64,000 nt of DNA, taken from NCBI GenBank assembly GCA_913031125.1, contig CAJWFK010000003.1:58924-122923 (forward strand), read 5' to 3'. Source of the stretch: an uncultured Woeseia sp. (GTDB lineage Bacteria; Pseudomonadota; Gammaproteobacteria; Steroidobacterales; Woeseiaceae). How positions within the stretch are numbered: position 1 is the stretch's first letter; every line of letters starts with the position of its first letter. Below the pieces are notes generated by a model. It did no database searches, had not been told where the DNA came from, and saw only the letters and a list, made by a program, of their open reading frames with translations. Of this stretch, positions 18,195 through 27,753 are shown piece after piece. Both the position numbers and the translations under genes were made by a program.

Positions 18195-19829
18195 ATGAAT
18201 TTCTTAACTCGATCTATTTTTAAAAGAGTAATGCGGTGTGCATTGCTGGTAACGATATTTGGTGCTCTGGCGGCATGTAGCAGCAGTTCATCTCCACCTC
18301 CACCTCCACCTCCGCCTCCGCCTCCCCCTGTGGTTGCAGATGCTGATGATGATGGTGTTGCGGATGAAAGCGACAACTGTGTTGATGATGCGAACGCAGA
18401 TCAGGCGGATTCGGATGTTGATGGTTCCGGAGATGCGTGTGATCCCATACCCTTAACCTATACATATACAGATGCTTCCGGAGCTGACACAGTCAGTTAC
18501 ACAGGGCAGACAAAGCGCCAGATTTTCATCAGTGACTTGGTAGATGAAATGGTTGGTTTAACGGAAGACCCGACGGTTGACGTACAGGCTAACCTAGACT
18601 TTTTCTTCCGGTATGACTCTGCAGCGAGCGACACTTTGGTATCTTCATTTGACGCTGATGGTGAACCGCTCCTACCAAACGACGGTGCGGGCAATATGAC
18701 TTATGGGTCGATTTCAAGCGGGAAAGATCTGGTCGGAAAAATAGCAGGAGGAGACGGTGCCGGTGGTGGTGAGACATCGCGCCTTATTGGTGATGAATTC
18801 TTAGGCTGGGGAGGTGGTGACGCTGACCCGTTACCGGTTGAGTTTGTAGATTATCTTTTTGCCCAATTGGATACGGAAGCAACGGATAATGTCACCCCAC
18901 AGATTCCTACAGCGGCTGGAGACGTTGCATTAGATACGGTTACTGTGGATGCTATGGGTATTGATTATCGGCAAATGATCCAAAAGTTTCTGTTATCCGC
19001 TATTAATTTGTCACAGGCGCTGAATGATTACTTCCAAACAGATTTTGCTGGAATGTTAGTGCTTGCAGATGGTAAGGCCTATACCGAAGCCGAGCACGAT
19101 TGGGATGAATCATTCGGTTATTTCGGTGCCGCTCGAAACTACAACGATTACACCGACGAAGAAATCAAAGGAGCCGGCGGGCGTCCTGAGTTCGCAAACG
19201 GTTATAATGATGCAAACGGCGATGGACTAATTGATATTCGCAGTGAATTCAATTTCGGAGCATCAACTAATTGTGCTAAACGCGATCTAGGGTCGGCAGG
19301 AAATACTAATCCTACGGACTTCACAAAAACCGCATTTGATGCATACGTGCTGGGACGAGAAGTCCTGAAGAATGCTGCAGCTGCGGGGGAGCTAGGCGCA
19401 GACGCTCAGGCGGTTCTGGATACACAAATACAAACTGCTTCGCATGCTTTTGAGATGTGTATCGCTGCAACGGTTGTTCACTACATCAATGACACCATCG
19501 GCGATATGGCTAGCTTCGATACAGCTAATGGAACGTTTGCTGATTTGGATAACTTTAAGAACTTAGCTAAACATTGGGGCGAAATGAAAGGTTTTGCCTT
19601 TGCCATGCAGTTTAGCCCCGCCTCACCGTTTCGTGACAATGACACCGCGACGGATAACCTGCGACAGGTCTACACTTTAATGGGTGATTATCCAGTCCTA
19701 GCTGATGGTACCCAAGGTGGTGCGGCCTTTGCTGGCGGAGTTGCACAGTACGAGGCAGACTTACTTGCTGCTAGGGATATAATCGAGGCAACCTACGGTT
19801 TTGATAGCGAGAACGTAGCAAACTGGTAA
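18195..19829 (+). CDS. DUF4856-type lipoprotein with poly-Pro linker and TSP3-like Ca-binding repeat
   Basis: A 544-residue probable outer-membrane lipoprotein. The signal peptide ends in the lipobox LAAC (Cys28). Then come a five-Ser run, a 12-residue poly-proline tether (residues 34-45, encoded by a CCN microsatellite at 18294-18329) and an acidic thrombospondin type-3-like repeat (DADDDGVADESDNC...). The rest (about 85-544) resembles DUF4856, starting at YTYTDASGADTVSYTGQTKR. DUF4856 genes are often found beside imelysin and TonB receptor genes, as here. The molecular function is unknown; an iron- or haem-related surface role is inferred from the Fur promoter and neighbours. Confidence 0.78.
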   Translation: MNFLTRSIFKRVMRCALLVTIFGALAACSSSSSPPPPPPPPPPPPVVADADDDGVADESDNCVDDANADQADSDVDGSGDACDPIPLTYTYTDASGADTVSYTGQTKRQIFISDLVDEMVGLTEDPTVDVQANLDFFFRYDSAASDTLVSSFDADGEPLLPNDGAGNMTYGSISSGKDLVGKIAGGDGAGGGETSRLIGDEFLGWGGGDADPLPVEFVDYLFAQLDTEATDNVTPQIPTAAGDVALDTVTVDAMGIDYRQMIQKFLLSAINLSQALNDYFQTDFAGMLVLADGKAYTEAEHDWDESFGYFGAARNYNDYTDEEIKGAGGRPEFANGYNDANGDGLIDIRSEFNFGASTNCAKRDLGSAGNTNPTDFTKTAFDAYVLGREVLKNAAAAGELGADAQAVLDTQIQTASHAFEMCIAATVVHYINDTIGDMASFDTANGTFADLDNFKNLAKHWGEMKGFAFAMQFSPASPFRDNDTATDNLRQVYTLMGDYPVLADGTQGGAAFAGGVAQYEADLLAARDIIEATYGFDSENVANW

Positions 19830-19872
19830 GAGAAAACGATTGGCTGCCCAGGGTTCAGTAGCCGGTCATACG

Positions 19873-19903
19873 TAGCGAGGCATATCTTTGATGTGCCTCG
19901 CTA
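19873..19903 (+). terminator. Stem-loop between DUF4856 and imelysin genes
   Basis: Perfect 10-bp stem TAGCGAGGCA / TGCCTCGCTA with an 11-nt loop, followed by TTCTCTT. It lies 44 nt after the DUF4856 stop and 35 nt before the imelysin start. Without a long U-tract it may act as a partial terminator or an mRNA-stabilising hairpin that sets the ratio of the first gene to the rest. Confidence 0.55.
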
Positions 19904-19937
19904 TTCTCTTTGTGTAAGGGACTTGGAGAGGACATCA

Positions 19938-21173
19938 GTGATTCAAATAGCCCGCCACATTTTACTGATCGCGTTAGCAGTATTTTCTGGCTGTGTTAAC
20001 AGCGATTCAGGAGATTCGAATGAAGTGCCGACGTCAGAAGGATTCGACTTTGTTGGCATGATGGCCAGTTATGCTGATGGCGTCTTGCTACCTTCATATG
20101 AGCGGTTGGAATCTACAATTGAGGTTCTAAGTGAGCCAACCGGAGCGATAGCAAACTATTGTGGAAGCATTAGCACAGCTGATGAAGGCGTCATGCTCGA
20201 TGCAGCACGGATTGCATGGCAAGAAGCAATGTCGAGTTGGCAGGAGGCGGAAGCTTATCTCGTAGGTCCCGTCATGGATAATGGTGGCTCTATACGAAAT
20301 AGCATCTACTCATTCTTTTCGGGTTCGCCACTAAGTACTTGTGCTATCGATCAGGCGGTAATGCTTGCACAAAACCCTAGTTTCGATCTCACGAACAGGT
20401 CGTTTAATCAACGGGGACTCGATGCGCTCGAATATCTGCTATTCAATGAGGACCTCACACATACTTGTCCAGCACAGATTGTTGAAACACAAACTTGGAA
20501 TATTCAACCGGCAGAACAAAGAAAACTGTTGCGTTGCGAATATGCATTCGACTTGGCCGAAGATGTCGTTTTGTCGGCTGATGGGCTAGGTGTTGCTTGG
20601 CAATCCAGTGGAGGAAATTTCCGGACTGAGTTCATCAATCCTGAAAATTTAGCTGACAATTTCCAGCAACTTTCCGATGCTCTTTTCTACATAGAGCTGA
20701 GTACAAAGGATGCGAAACTGGGTGTACCCACTGGGATTAAAGATGGATGCAGTCAACTAACCTGTCCAGAAGCATCAGAATCCCGGTTTAGTGACACCGC
20801 TTTAGAGAATATTCGTTCGAATCTAATAGGATTTAGAGAGTTGCTTACAGGGGGAGCCGGATTGGGATTCGACGACATAATCATTGCGGAGGGTTTTCCA
20901 GAGGTTAATAACAATTTCCACACAAATATTGAAGCGGCAATCACTTTAATTGACTCCATGGACATGTCGCTGTTGGATCAGCTGGCAATAATTGAAGGTT
21001 CCGGCAGTGATGCGAGCTGTTTAAACAGTGCTGCAAATCCTGAAACGGTGCAGATGATTCCTGTCTGCAGCCTTCATGGATTCCTTAAACGGATTACCGA
21101 CAGTTTGAGAACGGAATTCATCGTAATTGTTAATGTCGACTTACCTGATGGGGCAGCAGGCGACAATGATTAG
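19938..21173 (+). CDS. Imelysin-like (IrpA/M75 family) lipoprotein
   Basis: About 411 residues. The GTG at 19938 is preferred because AGG lies 6 nt upstream and it gives a compact lipoprotein signal (IARHILLIALAVFSGC, lipid Cys19). The longer GTG at 19893 would sit inside the stem-loop. The body matches imelysin: AARIAWQEAMSSWQEAEAYLVGP, then RGLDALEYLLFNED. The family's GxHxxE motif is altered here to GLDALE (Asp for His), so peptidase activity is doubtful and an iron-uptake accessory role is more likely. Its stop overlaps the TonB receptor start by 8 nt. Confidence 0.85.
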   Translation: MIQIARHILLIALAVFSGCVNSDSGDSNEVPTSEGFDFVGMMASYADGVLLPSYERLESTIEVLSEPTGAIANYCGSISTADEGVMLDAARIAWQEAMSSWQEAEAYLVGPVMDNGGSIRNSIYSFFSGSPLSTCAIDQAVMLAQNPSFDLTNRSFNQRGLDALEYLLFNEDLTHTCPAQIVETQTWNIQPAEQRKLLRCEYAFDLAEDVVLSADGLGVAWQSSGGNFRTEFINPENLADNFQQLSDALFYIELSTKDAKLGVPTGIKDGCSQLTCPEASESRFSDTALENIRSNLIGFRELLTGGAGLGFDDIIIAEGFPEVNNNFHTNIEAAITLIDSMDMSLLDQLAIIEGSGSDASCLNSAANPETVQMIPVCSLHGFLKRITDSLRTEFIVIVNVDLPDGAAGDND

Positions 21174-23361
21174 ACTATTTATGAAGCAATTTGTTGTCGT
21201 TTTCACTGCTGGCATATTGCAATTGCAGATCCCAGCCTATGCACAAGGGGCAGATGAAACAGACGACGTCCTTGATGTTGTGCTTGTGACTGGTGGTCGC
21301 GAGGGCGTTAGGAAATTGGCTGGCGCGGCCACATACATTGATGAAGCGGAAATACAAGAATTAGACGACACTGACTTAACTGACTTGTTAGCGAGATCCC
21401 CAGGAATCTACATTCGCCACGAAGATGGGTATGGGTTAAGGCCTAATATTGGTATTAGGGGTGCAGCCGCTGAACGAAGTCAAAAAATTACTGTCATGGA
21501 AGATGGCATTTTGATTACACCGGCGCCGTACTCCGCGCCAGCGGCTTACTATCTGCCCAACGTAAATCGGATGCGTGCCGTAGAAGTGGTAAAAGGCCCA
21601 TCGGCAATACGCTTTGGGCCACATAGTGTCGGCGGCGCCATAAATCTGGTTAGTATTCCAGTGCCAACTAAGCGCACCGGTGCTATTGAAGCGAGTTTTG
21701 GCACCGATAACTATCAAAAATATCGAGGTCTCCTGGGCGATAGAATCGGGAATGCAGGCTATACAATTGATCTGCTTCGTTATGGCGCTGATGGATTTAA
21801 AGAGCTTGATGGTGGAGGTAACACGGGCTTCACTCGTAATGATGTGAATGTTAGTCTCGATTGGAGACCGGAATCGAACTGGTCATTAGAGCATCATCTG
21901 CAATTTAAAATCGGCTATGCTGATGAGATTTCCGATGAAACATATCTCGGCCTGACAGACGGTGATTTCGCAATAACACCCGACAGGCGATACGTTTCGA
22001 GTAAGCTGGATCGGTTTGCATCGGAGCACTCTCAGGCCCACCTGATTTATTCGCTGGGCCTACCATCCGGAATACAGGTGGTCACGAAGGGTTACGTGAA
22101 TCGATTCAACCGGGACTGGAACAAATTTGATGGTTTGATAGGTGGACCATCGGTCAAACTGGTATTAGCAAGGCCAGATATTTTCCCTACCGAGATCGGG
22201 CTACTTCAGGGCGAAGTTGATTCTCTTGATGCGGGTGGGCAGTTAATCGATGTGACCAATAATAGTCGTCAATATGGATCCGAAGGCTTGGATATATCTG
22301 CCCAATACGACTTAGTTCTTGGCTCTTTTAAACACCGGTTAAATGCCGGCTTGCGGTACCACCATGATTACGTCGACCGCGACCATCACCAGCGTGGTTA
22401 TGAAATGATTGGGGGCGACTTGGTGTTTGACGGTGACTCCAATCGGCAAAAAAAGGTTTTTAACAATGCATCAACGGATGCATTTGCCTTCTTTTTAAAT
22501 GATGAAATTACTTTTGAACGCTGGACATTGAACGCTGGGGTCCGCGTTGAGTCTATAGACCGGAAGCTGGAAGATTTTCTTGAAGACACATTGACCAGTA
22601 ATGATGAAACGGTAGTTCTGCCGGGAATAAGTGCGCATTGGCAGTGGCGGGATAAAGTAGGGATATTCGCGGGTATCCACAAAGGCTTTTCCCCAGCGGC
22701 CCCCGCTGCGGGCAGTGTTGTTAATTCAGAAGAAAGTACAAACTTCGAATATGGATTACGCTATGAAAATACAAATACCCACATCGAGTTAATCGGCTTT
22801 TTCAGTGATTACAGTAACCTTATAGGTCGCTGCAGGGTCTCGGATTTTGGATGTGTTCCAGGAGAAGAGTTTAGTGCCGGTGATGTTCAGATAGCGGGTG
22901 CGGAGTTCAGTCTTAACTATATCCATGATTTCGCGTCGGGATGGAGTTTGCCGGTCGCATTGGTATACACCTATACCGAATCTGCTTTTCAAACGGGGTT
23001 CCAATCCGGCTTCCCACAATGGGGTACTGTAAACACCGGTGATGAATTACCTTATACGCCTGAGAACATAGCCCGGTTTCAGGCCGGCTTGGAAAATGAT
23101 TCGTTTTCGCTTACAGCCACTGTGAAATTTGTTAGTGAGATGCGTGAAGTTGCGGGACGTGGTGATTTAGAGGTTGGCATGTTTACTCCGAGCTATACGA
23201 TTTTGGATCTCGGTGGAAAGTGGGCGCTCAATGAGTCATGGAATTTACTAGCTGTCATAGAGAATGTCGGGGACCAGCGAGAAATAGTATCGCGCCGCCC
23301 AATCGGCGCACGGCCAACGCCTCCCAGGCTCTACCGAGTTGGTTTCCGATATGATTTCTGA
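21166..23361 (+). CDS. TonB-dependent receptor, FecA-like
   Basis: A 731-residue outer-membrane siderophore or ferric-citrate-type receptor. It has a signal peptide ending PAYAQ and a plug domain with RSPGIYIRHEDGYGLRPNIG, ITVMEDGILITPAPYSAPAAYY and VEVVKGPSAIRFGP. A beta-barrel follows, ending in an aromatic residue (VGFRYDF), as needed for BAM insertion. The pattern of the plug is closest to FecA. No N-terminal FecR-signalling extension is present. The ATG at 21166 has AGCAGG five bases upstream and overlaps the imelysin gene, so the two are coupled. The true ligand is not known. Confidence 0.92.
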   Translation: MIRLFMKQFVVVFTAGILQLQIPAYAQGADETDDVLDVVLVTGGREGVRKLAGAATYIDEAEIQELDDTDLTDLLARSPGIYIRHEDGYGLRPNIGIRGAAAERSQKITVMEDGILITPAPYSAPAAYYLPNVNRMRAVEVVKGPSAIRFGPHSVGGAINLVSIPVPTKRTGAIEASFGTDNYQKYRGLLGDRIGNAGYTIDLLRYGADGFKELDGGGNTGFTRNDVNVSLDWRPESNWSLEHHLQFKIGYADEISDETYLGLTDGDFAITPDRRYVSSKLDRFASEHSQAHLIYSLGLPSGIQVVTKGYVNRFNRDWNKFDGLIGGPSVKLVLARPDIFPTEIGLLQGEVDSLDAGGQLIDVTNNSRQYGSEGLDISAQYDLVLGSFKHRLNAGLRYHHDYVDRDHHQRGYEMIGGDLVFDGDSNRQKKVFNNASTDAFAFFLNDEITFERWTLNAGVRVESIDRKLEDFLEDTLTSNDETVVLPGISAHWQWRDKVGIFAGIHKGFSPAAPAAGSVVNSEESTNFEYGLRYENTNTHIELIGFFSDYSNLIGRCRVSDFGCVPGEEFSAGDVQIAGAEFSLNYIHDFASGWSLPVALVYTYTESAFQTGFQSGFPQWGTVNTGDELPYTPENIARFQAGLENDSFSLTATVKFVSEMREVAGRGDLEVGMFTPSYTILDLGGKWALNESWNLLAVIENVGDQREIVSRRPIGARPTPPRLYRVGFRYDF

Positions 23362-24316
23362 GGAATGGCAGGCTGAAATCTGGATTTTTCTGGACAACTT
23401 GCTGAACTCTGCCCTTTTCGTTTTCAGCCCCGGGCAACGGTTGTTCTGGGTAAGTTGCCTGACAAGTATGTTAATTGCGCTCTTGGTACTCAGGTTTCAG
23501 GGTAGGCCACTTAATCGGAAATTTTTGCGTCGTGTATTTCTTTCAAAAAGATACTGGCTAAATGCATCAGCGCGCGCTGACCTCCGCTGGCTTGGAATTA
23601 ACTGTTTAACAAAGGGCCTGCTAGCCACACTTTTTGTAAGTGCAAAGTTGGTATTCACTATGGCCGTCGCCTACGCCATACAGAGTAATCTGGGTACAGC
23701 GGCCTTACAGGAAATACCGTGGTTGCTAGTCACTTTAATATTTACGTTAACTCTATTTGTTACTGAGGATCTATCCCGATTCATACTGCACATAATGATG
23801 CATCGAGTGCCATTTTTCTGGCGTTTTCACAAGATTCACCATAGTGCGACAACCCTCACACCATTGACTTTACACCGTGTCCATCCGTTTGAAACGTGTC
23901 TTTATTTTGCACGGGAGGTTTTTGTTTTTGGTCTTGTTAGCGGTGTCTTTGTTTACTTCTTTGGCGGCAAACTGACAGCACTCGATATACTGGGTGTTCA
24001 AGCTTTCGGTTTTCTTTTTAATCTTATGGGTGCAAATCTACGCCATTCACATATCTGGATGAGTTTTGGCCGGCTTGAATTAATTTTTATCAGCCCGGCA
24101 CAGCACCAGATTCATCACTCGAATTTATCCGAACATGCGAATAGTAACTATGGCACCTGTCTGGCCATATGGGATTATTGTTTTGGTTCATGGATTGCGG
24201 CAGGAATGCGCCCTAAAAACCTGCGGTTCGGGCTTGGCAATGCTGATCCTGCTTTTACCCAAAACGCTGCTGGAATGCTAAGCATAAAATCAAACCAATT
24301 AGCAGCATCTGCCTGA
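23351..24316 (+). CDS. Fatty acid hydroxylase / sterol desaturase family membrane protein
   Basis: A 321-residue integral membrane non-haem diiron enzyme. The three histidine boxes HIMMH, HKIHH and HQIHH are present at about residues 149-260, with further H residues (LHRVHP, RHSH) in the expected places. Several transmembrane helices flank them. The ATG at 23351 overlaps the TonB receptor stop by 11 nt, so it is translated from the same message and probably shares Fur control. The family hydroxylates or desaturates lipid or carotenoid-type substrates; which one is unknown. The enzyme needs iron, which makes the coupling to an iron-uptake cluster interesting. Confidence 0.87.
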   Translation: MISEEWQAEIWIFLDNLLNSALFVFSPGQRLFWVSCLTSMLIALLVLRFQGRPLNRKFLRRVFLSKRYWLNASARADLRWLGINCLTKGLLATLFVSAKLVFTMAVAYAIQSNLGTAALQEIPWLLVTLIFTLTLFVTEDLSRFILHIMMHRVPFFWRFHKIHHSATTLTPLTLHRVHPFETCLYFAREVFVFGLVSGVFVYFFGGKLTALDILGVQAFGFLFNLMGANLRHSHIWMSFGRLELIFISPAQHQIHHSNLSEHANSNYGTCLAIWDYCFGSWIAAGMRPKNLRFGLGNADPAFTQNAAGMLSIKSNQLAASA

Positions 24317-24433
24317 AAATAAATAAAAGACTTCTAACGTTTTTAACTGGCGCAGCACATTACTGCTGATGTTATTATTTTACAGGCATGATCAGGGCAA
24401 TTTATCAGTGGTTTAAATTAATTGGAGCCGGTC

Positions 24434-26053
24434 TTGAAATTGAATAGATTTCGGGGTTTTCTGATATTTTTTTTATTGAACTCCAATGGTTTTGCTAATA
24501 ATGACCGTCCTAACATATTGCTTATAGTTGCCGACGATTTGGGATACACGGATCTTGGTTCGTTTGGCAGTGAAATTCCCACACCAACATTGGATATGCT
24601 TGCTTTTGAGGGCATAAGACTGACGAATTTTCACACGGGCCGAGCGTGCCAGCAGACACGAGCGATGCTCATGTCGGGCAGGGGGTTCTCAAGTGTGATT
24701 CAACGTAATCCAGCGCGTTCGGATGGTGAACGCGCGCATCAGCTACGTTTAGATGTGGCTACCCTTCCAGAGTTATTACGAGACGCAGGTTATCGAACTT
24801 ACATGGCGGGTAAATGGGACCTGGGCCTTAGTAATGAAGCGGCACCTGTTGCCCGTGGGTTTGATCGTTCGTTCGCACTGCTGGAGGCTTCGTCAAGCCA
24901 TTTCCGTGAATATTTCTGGGATGACAAATCCTATTATCAGGAAGATTCACGTTCGCTGGCATTGGAGGAACTGCCACCGGATTTTTACTCAACCCACGCA
25001 TACACGGACAAAATGCTGGATTACCTGAAGGCTCATGATGAGTCAGAACCATGGTTCGGGTACGTAGCTTATACTGCGCCGCATTGGCCTCTGCAGGTTC
25101 CGGATGAATGGCTCGATCGCCATGGCGGCCAATACGATGCCGGCTACGACGTGCTTCGAGAACAAAGAGTCAATCGTGCGATGACTGTTGGTGTAGTGCC
25201 TGATGGGGCAAATCTTGATAATTTCAAGCCTATAGCATTACCTTGGGCATCCCTTAGCCCAGACCTGAAGAAGCGATATGCCCGGTCACAGGAGATTTAT
25301 GCTTCCATGATTGAGCTAATGGATCAGCAGGTCAGTCGTTTAACCAATTACTTAGAGGTTAGCGGTCAACTTGACAACACAGTCATATTTTTCATGTCTG
25401 ATAATGGGGCATCTGCTGAGCAGATAGGCATAGAAGTCGGGCCCACTAGCATGCCCCCAGAATTTGCTCACTTTAATTTGTTAGTAGCAGATCGGGATAA
25501 TTCTTTTGCAAATATTGGCCGGAAAGGATCCTTCGTCGATCATGGCCGTGGTTTTGGGGAGGCGGTTACCGCGCCTCTAAGATATTTCAAGAGTACTTTC
25601 GCTGAGGGTGGTATACGGACCGCTGCTTTTATTTATTACCCGGCAATTTTGTCGGGTCCGACAATTAACAGCACTTTTATAACCGTGATGGACATATTGC
25701 CGTCGTTTCTTGATATCGCCAATGCGGCTCATCCGGGCCCCGGTAACTACAACGGTCGCGAGGTACAATCAATTGTCGGAAGGTCATTCTGGCCACACCT
25801 GAAGGGTAAGCAATCAACAGTTCATGGTGATCAGCATGCGGCTGGTTGGTCCAAGGGTTCTATCGGGGCAATTATTAAGGGTAAATATAAACTTACCAAC
25901 CAGCCAGAACCAGGCACTAATATCTCCGAAGAAGATTTGAATTGGCGCCTCTATGATTTAGAGGACGATCCTGGGGAGATTGACGATATTGCTCCAGAGA
26001 ATGCTGACGTAGTCCGATTATTGTTAAACGAGTGGGAGCAGAACTGGTTATAG
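24434..26053 (+). CDS. Sulfatase family protein with non-canonical CQQTR active-site motif
   Basis: A 539-residue exported alkaline-phosphatase-superfamily sulfatase. TTG at 24434 with GGAG 6 nt upstream gives a clean signal peptide (FRGFLIFFLLNSNGFAN). Metal-binding motif NILLIVADDLGYTDLG, YMAGKWDLG and a late FMSDNGAS are present. The formylglycine position is Cys72, but the surrounding motif is C-Q-Q-T-R instead of C-x-P/A/S-x-R, which known maturation enzymes recognise. Activity therefore may be lost, altered or served by a different maturase. No maturase gene is in the window. It follows the hydroxylase gene by 118 nt; cotranscription is uncertain. Confidence 0.85.
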   Translation: MKLNRFRGFLIFFLLNSNGFANNDRPNILLIVADDLGYTDLGSFGSEIPTPTLDMLAFEGIRLTNFHTGRACQQTRAMLMSGRGFSSVIQRNPARSDGERAHQLRLDVATLPELLRDAGYRTYMAGKWDLGLSNEAAPVARGFDRSFALLEASSSHFREYFWDDKSYYQEDSRSLALEELPPDFYSTHAYTDKMLDYLKAHDESEPWFGYVAYTAPHWPLQVPDEWLDRHGGQYDAGYDVLREQRVNRAMTVGVVPDGANLDNFKPIALPWASLSPDLKKRYARSQEIYASMIELMDQQVSRLTNYLEVSGQLDNTVIFFMSDNGASAEQIGIEVGPTSMPPEFAHFNLLVADRDNSFANIGRKGSFVDHGRGFGEAVTAPLRYFKSTFAEGGIRTAAFIYYPAILSGPTINSTFITVMDILPSFLDIANAAHPGPGNYNGREVQSIVGRSFWPHLKGKQSTVHGDQHAAGWSKGSIGAIIKGKYKLTNQPEPGTNISEEDLNWRLYDLEDDPGEIDDIAPENADVVRLLLNEWEQNWL

Positions 26054-26154
26054 GCCCCACCTAACTGATAACAGCGCATTCTGCAGCTGGCTAGACTGTT
26101 TATTGAATGTTTTCTGTCAACCATAGATACGACCCTGCGTTATATCCCCAACTT

Positions 26155-26168
26155 TGAACAAATGTTCA
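26155..26168. promoter_or_regulatory. Short palindrome upstream of the haem-motif secreted protein
   Basis: TGAACA-AA-TGTTCA, with 6-bp arms, lies 20 nt before the ATG at 26188. It resembles an operator half-site pair but matches no regulator I can name with confidence. The rest of the 134-nt gap shows no gene. Confidence 0.3.
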
Positions 26169-26187
26169 TGCAGAGGGAGATGCAGTT

Positions 26188-27753
26188 ATGTTAACTACGA
26201 CAGTTTTAAGAATACATTTGAAAATGTTGGTTTTACTGGTAATGGTGGGTATCCCGATCATTGCAAATGCTCAGTTATTGCCAGCTTGTCCGACTGTATT
26301 TAATACGAACGTTGACCCGCGCCGGTCACTGATGGTGACTGAGGTCGATGTTATTAATAATGCGATATCACTTGGCGAAGTAATGGATAAGCTCGCCCTG
26401 GATAGTGGCATTCCGAATCTCGACAGAGATCAATTGTGGGCCCAGTGGTGGGATACGCAAAATCCGGGCCCGGGGTTGGGCTCAGGTAGTAATTGCAATG
26501 ACCATATTGATACAAACGGTATGGCTACCCTTAATGGATTTCCACTTGATTGCCCGAGAAATGAAGGTAGCGAAATTAGCCATAATCCGTTCGATCCTGA
26601 TCAGCCCGGTTTTTACTACCCTATCGCATTGATCAACCGTTTGGATCTGGCTCCTGAGGACGGCACAAACTGTGGCGAATACCGGGTTATCTTTGCCCGG
26701 GACCCGGCAGCCGGAGAGGGTCGGAATTTACTCATATTCGAGGCAGTAATGCCTAACCCGAATCCCGGTTGTGGTATTGATGGTTGCCGAGCAATAGCAA
26801 CTTTTTGGGCTAGTTTGTCACGCGTTATTGACCCTCAAATTCGTGCCCGGATGCTGCATGATTTTTATTTCCGTGGGTTACCGGCAGCAGGAGTTGAGCC
26901 CGTTATACATGCACAGCATTTTAGCCCTGGCTCCGGCCAAATAAGGACTAACCAGTTCATGTCCGGTTCTAATGCCCAGATATGGCAACTACGGGAATTT
27001 AAATTGGCCCTTATTCCAGATGAAGCAGGTGCAGAGAATGAATTAATTTTTGTTCCTGTAAGCACGAAAGGAACTCCATGGGGAGGTCTGTTCGATCAGG
27101 GATCTGGTCATGCGCTTACTACATCATTTATGCGCCATTTTATGACTCAGCTGGATGAACTGGATGAAGATCGTATTACCAAAATTTCTAATGCAGTTCC
27201 ACGCCAATACAACAGTGGACAAAGCACGGAGGCTCCTTTTTCGGAAAGTGATTACCCGATCCACTTTGATCCGAATGGAGCATTTGCCAACGCTATACAG
27301 GTTCGTCTGGACAGGCTCAATAGCACCCTGACCCCTGAAGATGTGGTTCGCCGTGCTAGAACACAGAACTGTGCGGGCTGCCACCAACTTAGTAATAATG
27401 ACAATATTGGAGATGGTCTGGTATGGCCGGCATCACTTGGCTTTGTGCATGTACATGAACAAGTGACTGAAAATATTAATGGCACAGAACATTTCGTGAT
27501 TTCACCGGCGTTACTAGAAGAGTTTCTGCCACATCGTGAGCGCGTATTCGAAGCTTATTTGCGTGAGGATTGCCAGCCGTGTAGGCGCTCACTCACCCGC
27601 TCTGGGCGAAATTTTGAGATACCGGCGATGTCACCAGTTTTCTTTCCCAGTGACCGCAGTATATCTCTAGGGGCATGGATCGAAGACCTTGACGCTGAAT
27701 TAAAGGCTAGCTGGCCAAATGATACCCTGGGCGGGCCTACTCCCACGCATTAG
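26188..27753 (+). CDS. Secreted protein with one c-type haem motif, unknown function
   Basis: A 521-residue exported protein that I do not recognise as a named family. A signal peptide (about residues 1-28, ending IIANAQ) is followed by a large Cys-containing domain (GSGSNCNDHID, NPGCGIDGCRAIATF) and one CAGCH haem-attachment motif near residue 395, in the context RARTQNCAGCHQLSNN. A later CQPCRR pair could form a disulfide. The overall shape suggests a periplasmic or surface cytochrome-like protein. The start is supported by GGGAG 8 nt upstream. The last codons and stop form half of a strong hairpin. Confidence 0.7.
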   Translation: MLTTTVLRIHLKMLVLLVMVGIPIIANAQLLPACPTVFNTNVDPRRSLMVTEVDVINNAISLGEVMDKLALDSGIPNLDRDQLWAQWWDTQNPGPGLGSGSNCNDHIDTNGMATLNGFPLDCPRNEGSEISHNPFDPDQPGFYYPIALINRLDLAPEDGTNCGEYRVIFARDPAAGEGRNLLIFEAVMPNPNPGCGIDGCRAIATFWASLSRVIDPQIRARMLHDFYFRGLPAAGVEPVIHAQHFSPGSGQIRTNQFMSGSNAQIWQLREFKLALIPDEAGAENELIFVPVSTKGTPWGGLFDQGSGHALTTSFMRHFMTQLDELDEDRITKISNAVPRQYNSGQSTEAPFSESDYPIHFDPNGAFANAIQVRLDRLNSTLTPEDVVRRARTQNCAGCHQLSNNDNIGDGLVWPASLGFVHVHEQVTENINGTEHFVISPALLEEFLPHRERVFEAYLREDCQPCRRSLTRSGRNFEIPAMSPVFFPSDRSISLGAWIEDLDAELKASWPNDTLGGPTPTH

